Shown piece after piece: positions 54,693-64,000 of a DNA stretch of 64,000 nt; position 1 is the stretch's first letter; every line of letters starts with the position of its first letter. Made by a program: the position numbers and the translations under genes. A model generated the notes under the pieces. That model saw only the letters and a list, made by a program, of their open reading frames with translations, made no database searches and had not been told where the DNA came from. The DNA is from Zhengitettix transpicula (lineage: Eukaryota; Arthropoda; Insecta; Orthoptera; Tetrigidae), in the NCBI GenBank assembly GCA_037074705.1, contig CM073593.1, positions 105,919,738 through 105,983,737 of the forward strand. The letters run 5' to 3'.

Positions 54693-54958
54693 TTTTTTCT
54701 TTAGGGCAACAGGCTATATGAGTGTGATCCACATTGGGCAACTCCCCTTTAAAAGCATAGGAAAGGATTTGAAAGGGGGGATGCGGAAGGGTAGAGGAAG
54801 GTAGCCAAGGGTTAACTAGGGGCCCCCGGGCTATATTTTAAGGATCCTACCTGGCATTCGCCTAAAGAAATGCAGGGAAAACCCTAGAAAAACCTGCATC
54901 AGGTAGGTCGGGCATTGGGTACTTGTCCCACGCCCTTCCATGGATGGCGGGAGAGGGC
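54693..54958 (-). mobile_element. Family A copy A26, 5'-truncated
   Basis: Minus strand from TTTAGGGCAACAGGCTATAT to GGATGGCGGGAG. The tail phrase GGCAACAGGCTACAT then reappears at 54956-54970, hinting at a second minimal tail fragment or a rearranged junction. Confidence 0.87.
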
Positions 54959-55469
54959 AACAGGCTACATTTCAAATTATGTATCTCTTGGAGAGAGAGT
55001 AATTACTAAAGAGGATAAGAATTTGTGTAGCATTCTGTTGGTTCAAACAACATTTTCTTTGAACGATAAAACAAAAATATTCTCAGAACAAAGATAATAA
55101 ATAAGTTTCACATAAAAGATAATATACAAGTTTATTAAATATCTAATACATTTTTTGAATAATACCAGACAATGTTTCGGTACGTGTTTGTACCTTCCTC
55201 AGGAGAAATTGTACAAAATAATCTTTTATTATCAAGAAGCCAATGAATTTATAGAAGTTATTATACTATTAACAACAAACTATAAATGCTAAATGTTAAC
55301 TTTAGACGTTGTTCACTGCACCTGTGTCTAGTGTAAAGTTTGTGAAAATAGTTTCTATCTTTAAGCGTTTCTTAGTTTGAGAATACTATAATAATTTTGG
55401 TTCAACCAATTTTATAAATTCATTGGCTTTTCCCTAATACAAATTTATTTTAAAATGAAAATATTGAAG
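54959..55469. other. No gene recognised apart from one motif at 55163-55207
   Basis: AT-rich DNA. TTTATAAATTCATTGGCTT at about 55407 is inverted at about 55239 (AAGCCAATGAATTTATA), which may mark another small inverted-end element around the motif. Confidence 0.4.
55163..55207 (-). ncRNA. Hammerhead-like motif, well preserved
   Basis: Minus strand: CTGAGGA, spacer A, a perfect GGTAC/GTACC stem, then GAAACATTGTC. C-G and A-U can close a two-base-pair stem III over the loop ATT, leaving a GUC cleavage triplet. Stem I is not obvious. Confidence 0.47.
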
Positions 55470-55670
55470 AAGAAAGTCAGCCAATACAGACAACGTTTCT
55501 GGGATCATCGTCCCTTTCGTCATGTGCTAAGAGCCTAGAGAAACAACACTCAAAAGCAATGATGATGGGAGTGCCGAAGGGTTGGAGCAAGGACAATGGG
55601 AAAACAGAAGGTTCATAGAAATTATTGAGTTTAATAGTGTCTGTACATTAATAGCTGTAGATTTATATAA
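55470..55670 (-). mobile_element. Family C element fragment
   Basis: It shares with the 35.5 kb arm, in the same orientation, GTGCTAAGAGCCTAGAG-type, GTGCCGAAGGGTTGG, AATGGGAAAACAGAAGGTTC and GTACATTAATAGCTGT blocks; the middle is shortened. Confidence 0.72.
55484..55527 (-). ncRNA. Hammerhead-like motif (family C)
   Basis: Minus strand: ATGACGA (CTGANGA with C changed to A), a GGGA/TCCC stem, then AGAAACGTTGTC, giving a GUC triplet. Confidence 0.37.
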
Positions 55671-55700
55671 TATATTGGAAGCGCCGTGCATTGCATTACA

Positions 55701-55889
55701 TTACAACCTTTCCTTGCTGTAAGCTACAATAGATTTACGTCTATTCCTACATTTTACAATATGATATCTCTCACAGGCTTCTAAACACAGCTCACACACA
55801 CACTCGTCTTTTGGTACTTTGTTTAAGCACACTTTATGGTGAAAGCCATGCATCGCCAGTCTCGTCTTCAATGGTTGGCTTCCATCCAT
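55701..55889 (-). pseudogene. Short cysteine/histidine-rich coding remnant
   Basis: A 62-codon frame reads TRLAMHGFHHKVCLNKVPK and then CVCELCLEACERYHIVKC. The spacing C-x-C-x2-C-x3-C-x2-YH-x3-C recalls the degenerate zinc-knuckle found after the reverse transcriptase in many non-LTR elements (TGHG...C..C...EHxLxxC), but the match is loose. The upstream frame stops 12 codons before the first methionine. No start context or partner exon is seen. Confidence 0.3.
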
Positions 55890-56154
55890 GTCCTGTCCTG
55901 CATAGAAGTCCTCCTCTCATACAGATCCAGTAAAAGCTGTCTGAAGCTGGAACCAGCTGGTTGCATCTTAGATCCTCTATAAGAAAGTGTTAATTTGATT
56001 ACATTTTATCTGATGATATTTACATTACAAGATTTATTCTTTGCTTAACGAGTCCAAAATATATAATAGTAACTGAAGAAAGTTGTGTGATATGTTTGAT
56101 CTTAATTTATTATGTTGGAATATTGAAATGATCTGAAAGATTTAGAATAAGAAT
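55890..56154. other. Transition into the satellite, nothing recognised
   Basis: AT-rich DNA without shared repeats. Confidence 0.4.
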
Positions 56155-59100
56155 TAAATTACTTTAAATAACACGACGTTTCAATAACAAAAATTATAAT
56201 TTCTTAAAATTACAGACCTAAATAATTTATAATAATGTAATAACAAATGATACGAAGTTTACAAAATTACCAAACCTCCCAGTTTCAAACCATCTTTTAA
56301 TACAATTAATTAATTAATATAAGACGACGTTTACAAATAAAAAATTGGAATTTCTTAAAATTACAGACCTTAATTAATTAAAATAAAGTAATAACAAATG
56401 TTACGAAGTATAAAAAATTACCAAACTCCAAGATTCGATCCATCTTATTAAAACAATTAATTTCTCTAAACAAAACGAAGATTCTAGAATTAAAATTGGA
56501 TATTCTTAAAATTACTGAACAAAATTATTTAAAAAAAAGTAAAAACAAATGATACCAAGTTAACAAAATTAAAAAACCACCAAGATTCAATCCATATTAT
56601 TAATACAATTAATTACTATAAATAACACGACGTTTCTATAACAATAATTGGAATTTCTTAAAATTAAAGGCCTAAATTAATTCTAATAAAGTAATAACAA
56701 ATAATAACAAGTTTACAAAATTACAAAACCTCCAGGGTTTCAAACTATCTTATTAATACAATTAATTAATTAAAATAAAAGGACGTTTACAAATGAAACA
56801 ATGGAATTTCTTAAAATAACTGAACAAAATTATTTAAAATAAAGTAATAACAAATGATACGAATTTTACAAAATTACCAAACCTCCAAGTTCCAAACCAT
56901 CTTATTAATTAAATTAATTAATTAAAATAAGACGACGTTTACAAATGAAAAATCGGAATTTCTTAAAATTACAGACCTAAATTAATTATAATAAAGTAAT
57001 AACAAATGATACGAAGTTTACTAAATTACCAAACCTCCAAGTTTCAAACCATCTTTATAATACAAATAATTAATTAAAATAAGACGACGTTTACAAATGA
57101 AAAATTGGAATTTCTTAAAATTACAGACCAAAATTAATTATAATAACATAATAACAAATGATACGAAGTTTGCAAAATTACCAAACCTCCAAGTTTCAAA
57201 CCATCTTATTAATACAAATAATTAACTAAAATAAGACGACGTTTACAAATTAAAAAATTGTAATTTGTTAAAATTACAGACCAAAATTAATTATAATAAA
57301 GTAAAAACAAATGATACTAAGTTTGCAAAATTACCAAACCTCCAAGTTTCAAACCATCTTATTACTACAAATAATTAACTAAAATAAGACGACAATTACA
57401 AATGAAAAATTGGAATTTCTTAAAATTACTGACCAAAAATAATTATAATAAAGTAATAACAAATGATAAGAAGTTTACAAAATTACCAAACCTCCAAGTT
57501 CCAAACCATCTTATTAATTAAATCAATTAATTAAAATAAGACGACGTTTACAAAAGAAAAATTGGAATTTCTTAAAATTACTGACCAAAATTAATTATAA
57601 TAAAGTAATAACAAATGATACGAAGTTTACAAAATTACCAAACCTAGTTTCAAAATAATCTTATTAATACCATTAATTAACTAAAATAAGACGACGTTTA
57701 CAAATTAAAAATTGGAATTTCTTAAAATTACTGACCAAAATTAATTATAATATAGTAATAACAAATGATACGAAGTTTACAAAATTACCAAACCTCCAAG
57801 TTTCAAACCATCTTATTAATTAAATTAATTAATTAAAATAATACGACGTTTACAAAAGAAAAATTGGAATTTCTTAAAATTACTGACCAAAATTAATTAT
57901 AATAAAGTAATAACAAATGATACGAAGTTTACAAAATTACCAAACCTAGTTTCAAAATAATCTTATTAATACCATTAATTAACTAAAATAAGACGACGTT
58001 TACAAATTAAAAATTGGAATTTCTTAAAATTACTGACCAAAATTAATTATAATATAGTAATAACAAATGATACGAAGTTTACAAAATTACCAAACTTCCT
58101 AGTTTCAAACCATCTTATTAATACCAATAATTAACTGAAATAAGACGACGTTTACAAAATTAAAAATTGTAATTTCTTAAAATTACTGACCAAAATTAAT
58201 TATAATAAAGTAATAACAAATGATACGAAGTTTACCAAATTACCAAACCTCCAAGTTCAAAACCATCTTATTAATTTAATTAATTAATTAAAATAAGACG
58301 ACGTTTACAAATGAAAAATTGGAATTTCTTAAAATTACAGACCTAAATTAATTATAATAAAGTAATAACAAATGATACGAAGTTTACAAAATTACCAAAA
58401 ATCCAAGTTCCAAACCATCTTATTAATACCAATAATTAACTAAAATAAGACGACGTTTACAAATGAAAAATTGAAATTTCTTAAAATTACAGACCTAAAT
58501 TAATTATAATAAAGTAATAACAAATGATACGAAGTTTACAAAATTACCAAACCTCCAAGTTCCAAACCATCTTATTAATACAAATAATTAACTAAAATAA
58601 GACGACGTTTACAAATTAAAAAATTGTAATTTGTTAAAATTACAGACCAAAATTAATTATAATAAAGTAATAACAAATGACACGAAGTTTACAAAATTAC
58701 CAAACCTCCAAGTTTCAAACCATCTTATTAATACAATTAATTAATTAAAACAAGACGACGTTTGCAAATGAAAAATTGGAATTTCTTAAAATTACAGACC
58801 TAAAATAATTATAATAAAGTAATAACAAATGATACGAAGTTTACAAAATTACCAAACCTCCAAGTTTCAAACCATCTTTATAATACAAATAATTAATTAA
58901 AATAAGACGACGTTTACAGATGAAAAATTGGAATTTCTTAAAATTACATACCTTAATTAATTATAATAAAGTAATAACAAATGTTACGAAGTTTGCAAAA
59001 TTACCAAACCTCCAAGTTTCAAACCATCTTATTAATACCAATAATTAACTAAAATAAGACGACGTTTACAATTTAAAAATTGTAATTTCTTAAAATTACT

Positions 59101-62100
59101 GACCAAAATTAATTATAATAAAGTAATAACAAATGATACGAAGTTTACAAAATTACCAAACCTCCAAGTTTCAAACCATCTTATTAATTAAATTAATTAA
59201 TTAAAATAAGACGACGTTTACAAATGAAAAATTGGAATTTCTTAAAATTACAGACCTAAATTAATTATAATAAAGTAATAACAAATGATACGAAGTTTAC
59301 AAAATTACCAAACCTCCAAGTTTCAAACCATCTTATTAATACAATTAATTAAAATAAGACGACGTTTACAAATGAAAAATTGGAATTTCTTAAAATTACA
59401 GACCTAAAATAATTATAATAAAGTAATAACAAATGATACGAAGTTTACAAAATTACCAAACCTCCAAGTTTCAAACCATCTTTATAATACAAATAATTAA
59501 TTAAAATAAGACGACGTTTACAAATGAAAAATTGGAATTTCTTAAAATTACAGACCAAAATTAATTATAATAAAATAATAACATATGATACGAAGTTTGC
59601 AAAATTACCAAACCTCCAAGTTTCAAACCATCTTATTAATACAATAAATTAATTAAAATAAGACGACGTTTACAAATGAAAAATTGGAATTTCTTAAAAT
59701 TACTGACCAAAATTAATTATAATAAAGTAATAACAAATGATACGAAGTTTAAAAAATTACCAAACCTCCAAGTTTCAAACCATCTTATTAATTCAATTAA
59801 TTAATTAAAATAAGACGACGTTTACAAATGAAACATTGGAATTTCTTAAAATAACTGAACAAAATTATTTAAAATAAAGTAATAACAAATGATACGAAGT
59901 ATACAAAATTACCAAACCTCCAAGTTTCAAACCATCTTATTAATACAAATAATTAACTAAAATAAGACGACGTTTACAAATTAAAAAACTGTAATTTGTT
60001 AAAATTACAGACCAAAATTAATTATAATAAAGTAAAAACAAATGATACTAAGTTTGCAAAATTACCAAACCTCCAAGTTTCAAACCATCTTATTACTACA
60101 AATAATTAACTAAAATAAGACGACGTTTACAAATTAAAAATTGGAATTTCTTAAAATTACTGACCAAAAATAATTATAATAAAGTAATAACAAATGATAC
60201 GAAGTTTACAAAATTACCAAACCTCCAAGTTTCAAACCATCTTATTAATACAATTAATTAAAATAAGACGACGTTTACAAATGAAAAATTGGAATTTCTT
60301 AAAATTACAGACCTAAAATAATTATAATAAAGTAATAACAAATGATACGAAGTTTACAAAATTACCAAACCTCCAAGTTTCAAACCATCTTTATAATACA
60401 AATAATTAATTAAAATAAGACGACGTTTACAAATGAAAAATTGGAATTTCTTAAAATTAAAGACCAAAATTAGTTATAATAAAATAATAACATATGATAC
60501 GAAGTTTGCAAAATTACCAAACCTCCAAGTTTCAAACCATCTTATTAATACAATAAATTAATTAAAATAAGACGACGTTTACAAATGAAAAATTGGAATT
60601 TCTTAAAATTACTGACCAAAATTAATTATAATAAAGTAATAACAAATGATACGAAGTTTACAAAATTACCAAACCTCCCAGTTTCAAACCATCTTTTAAT
60701 ACAATTAATTAATTAATATAAGACGACGTTTACAAATAAAAAATTGGAATTTCTTAAAATTACAGACCTTAATTAATTAAAATAAAGTAATAACAAATGT
60801 TACGAAGTATAAAAAATTACCAAACTCCAAGCTTCGATCCATCTTATTAAAACAATTAATTTCTCTAAACAAAACGAAGATTCTAGAATTAAAATTGGAT
60901 ATTCTTAAAATTACTGAACAAAATTATTTAAAAAAAAGTAAAAACAAATGATACCAAGTTAACAAAATTAAAAAACCACCAAGATTCAATCCATATTATT
61001 AATACAATTAATTACTATAAATAACACGACGTTTCTATAACAATAATTGGAATTTCTTAAAATTAAAGGCCTAAATTAATTCTAATAAAGTAATAACAAA
61101 TAATAACAAGTTTACAAAATTACAAAACCTCCAGGGTTTCAAACTATCTTATTAATACAATTAATTAGTTAAAATAAAAGGACGTTTACAAATGAAACAA
61201 TGGAATTTCTTAAAATAACTGAACAAAATTATTTAAAATAAAGTAATAACAAATGATACGAATTTTACAAAATTACCAAACCTCCAAGTTCCAAACCATC
61301 TTATTAATTAAATTAATTAATTAAAATAAGACGACGTTTACAAATGAAAAATCGGAATTTCTTAAAATTACAGACCTAAATTAATTATAATAAAGTAATA
61401 ACAAATGATACGAAGTATACTAAATTACCAAACCTCCAAGTTTCAAACCATCTTTATAATACAAATAATTAATTAAAATAAGACGACGTTTACAAATGAA
61501 AAATTGGAATTTCTTAAAATTACAGACCAAAATTAATTATAATAACATAATAACAAATGATACGAAGTTTGCAAAATTACCAAACCTCCAAGTTTCAAAC
61601 CATCTTATTAATACCAATAATTAACTAAAAAAAGACGTTGTTTACAAAATAAAAAATTGTAATTTGTTAAAATTACAGACCAAAATTAATTATAATAAAG
61701 TAATAACAAATGATACGAAGTTTAAAAAATTACCAAACCTCCAAGTTTCAAACCATCTTATTAATTCAATTAATTAATTAAAATAAGACGACGTTTACAA
61801 ATGAAACATTGGAATTTCTTAAAATAACTAAACAAAATTAATTATAATAAAGTAAAAACAAATGATACTAAGTTTGCAAAATTACCAAACCTCCAAGTTT
61901 CAAACCATCTTATTACTACAAATAATTAACTAAAATAAGACGACATTTACAAATGAAAAATTGGAATTTCTTAATATTACTGACCAAAAATAATTATAAT
62001 AAAGTAATAACAAATGATAAGAAGTTTACAAAATTACCAAACCTCCAAGTTCCAAACCATCTTATTAATTAAATCAATTAATTAAAATAAGACGACGTTT

Positions 62101-64000
62101 ACAAAAGAAAAATTGGAATTTCTTAAAATTACTGACCAAAATTAATTATAATAAAGTAATAACAAATGATACGAAGTTTACAAAATTACCAAACCTAGTT
62201 TCAAAATAATCTTATTAATACCATTAATTAACTAAAATAAGACGACGTTTACAAATTAAAAATTGGAATTTCTTAAAATTACTGACCAAAATTAATTATA
62301 ATAAAGTAATAACAAATGATACGAAGTTTACAAAATTACCAAACCTCCAAGTTCCAAACCATCTTATTAATTAAATTAATTAATTAAAATAAGACGACGT
62401 TTACAAATGAAAAATTGGAATTTCTTAAAATTACAGACCAAAATTAATTATAATAAAATAATAACAAATGATACGAAGTTTGCAAAATTACCAAACCTCC
62501 AAGTTTCCAACCATCTTATTAATACCAATAATTAACTAAAATAAGACGACGTTTACAATTTAAAAATTGTAATTTCTTAAAATTACTGACCAAAATTAAT
62601 TATAATAAAGTAATAACAAATGATACGAAGTTTACAAAATTACCAAACCTCCAAGTTTCAAACCATCTTATTAATTAAATTAATTAATTAAAATAAGACG
62701 ACGTTTACAAAAGAAAAATTGGAATTTCTTAAAATTACTGACCAAAATTAATTATAATAAAGTAATAACAAATGATACGAAGTTTACAAAATTACCAAAC
62801 CTAGTTTCAAAATAATCTTATTAATACCATTAATTAACTAAAATAAGACGACGTTTACAAATTAAAAATTGGAATTTCTTAAAATTACTGACCAAAATTA
62901 ATTATAATATAGTAATAACAAATGATACGAAGTTTACAAAATTACCAAACTTCCTAGTTTCAAACCATCTTATTAATACCAATAATTAACTAAAATAAGA
63001 CGGCGTTTACAAAATTAAAAATTGTAATTTCTTAAAATTACTGACCAAAATTAATTATAATAAAGTAATAACAAATGATACGAAGGTTACCAAATTACCA
63101 AACCTCCAAGTTCAAAACCATCTTATTAATTTAATTAATTAATTAAAATAAGACGACGTTTACAAATGAAAAATTGGAATTTCTTAAAATTACAGACCTA
63201 AATTAATTATAATAAAGTAATAACAAATGATACGAAGTTTACAAAATTACCAAAAATCCAAGTTCCAAACCATCTTATTAATACAGATAATTAACTAAAA
63301 TAAGACGACGTTTACAAATGAAAAATTGAAATTTCTTAAAATTACAGACCTAAATTAATTATAATAAAGTAATAACAAATGATACGAAGTTTACAAAATT
63401 ACCAAACCTCCAAGTTTCAAACCATCTTATTAATACCAATAATTAACTAAAATAAGACGACGTTTACAAATTAAAAATTGTAATTTCTTAAAATTACTGA
63501 CCAAAATTATAATAAAGTAATAACAAATGATACGAAGTTTACAAAATTACCAAACCTCAAAGTTCCAAACCATCTTATTAATACAAATAATTAATTAAAA
63601 TAAGACGACGTTTACAAATGAAAAATTGGAATTTCTTAAAATTACATACCTTAATTAATTATAATAAAGTAATAACAAATGTTACGAGGTATACAAAATT
63701 ACCAAACTCCAAGATTCGATCCATCTTATTAAAACAATTAATTTCTCTAAACAAAACGAAGATTCTAGAATTAAAATTGGATATTCTTAAAATTACTGAA
63801 CAAAATTTTTTAAAAAAAAGTAAAAACAAATGATGCCAAGTTAACAAAATTAAAAAACAACCAAGATTCAATCCATACTATTAATTCAATTAATTACTAT
63901 AAATAACACGTTTCTATAACAAAAATAGGAATTTCTTAAAATATAAGGCCTAAATTAATTCTAATAAAGTAATAACAAATAATAACAAGTTTACAAAATT
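56155..64000. repeat. Satellite array, about 151-bp monomers, about 52 copies, open at the right edge
   Basis: Nearly every monomer contains AAGACGACGTTTACAAAT, GGAATTTCTTAAAATTAC, GTAATAACAAATGATACGAA and AAATTACCAAACCTCC, then CCATCTTATTAAT and an ATTAATTAATTAAAAT spacer. Measured spacings of the GACGAC box are 150-153 bp. Diverged monomers (56155-56850, 60700-61240, 63660-64000) have GACGTTTCTATAAC or GACGTTTCAATAAC in place of the usual box. Very short AT-rich frames occur and mean nothing. Confidence 0.95.
60660..63670. repeat. Higher-order repeat within the satellite (second block)
   Basis: The unusual monomer with CAAAACGAAGATTCTAGAAT recurs at about 56481, 60880 and 63762, spacings of 4399 and 2882 bp (about 29 and 19 monomers). 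Neighbouring monomers repeat in the same order with the same private variants, for example ATAACATAATAACAAATGA at about 57141 and 61541. Blocks of monomers have therefore been duplicated as units. Confidence 0.8.

Noticed and set aside
56155..64000. CRISPR array
   Set aside because: The repeats are head-to-tail 151-bp monomers without spacers, in a eukaryotic context.

Overview
The window is non-coding, repeat-dominated nuclear DNA from a eukaryote, most likely an arthropod or another invertebrate. This rests on the AT-rich composition, the absence of bacterial-style gene packing, a poly-A-tailed SINE-like family with target-site duplications, a Helitron with typical ends, decayed LINE fragments, long AT microsatellites and a 7.8 kb satellite. 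The assignment to arthropods is inference. I find no intact protein-coding gene, rRNA or functional tRNA. Open frames are short (at most about 150 codons) and mostly fall inside repeats; the only protein similarity I trust comes from decayed non-LTR retrotransposon pieces.

Layout. 1-13 kb: SINE-like family A copies, a Helitron (3385-4119), Helitron-like tandem arrays (1.66-2.47 kb), a 111-bp minisatellite (5.2-5.8 kb), a reverse-transcriptase scrap (5.9 kb) and a 157-bp tandem repeat (8.8-9.3 kb). 13-22 kb: a second reverse-transcriptase scrap, an AT-rich foldback element (14.6-15.4 kb), head-to-head family A copies and tandem repeats that each carry a TGACGTCA palindrome. 22-33 kb: more family A copies, some nested, plus a cluster of family D elements with hammerhead-ribozyme-like motifs and a decayed LINE 3' end. 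33.4-36.8 kb: two interleaved long inverted repeats. 37-43 kb: family A copies, one with a second copy nested inside it. 43-54.7 kb: LTR-like elements (family E) sitting inside (TA)n tracts, a palindromic AT array and more Helitron-like repeats. 56.15-64 kb: a continuous satellite of about 151-bp monomers with higher-order structure, running off the right edge.

The most unusual signal is a motif of the form CTGANGA - short hairpin - GAAACGTYG. It recurs about twenty times on both strands in several otherwise unrelated repeat families. It resembles the compact hammerhead ribozyme variants known from Penelope-like retroelements. The satellite repeats the 3' half of the same motif in nearly every monomer. 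Family letters (A to H) are my own labels and carry no database meaning.
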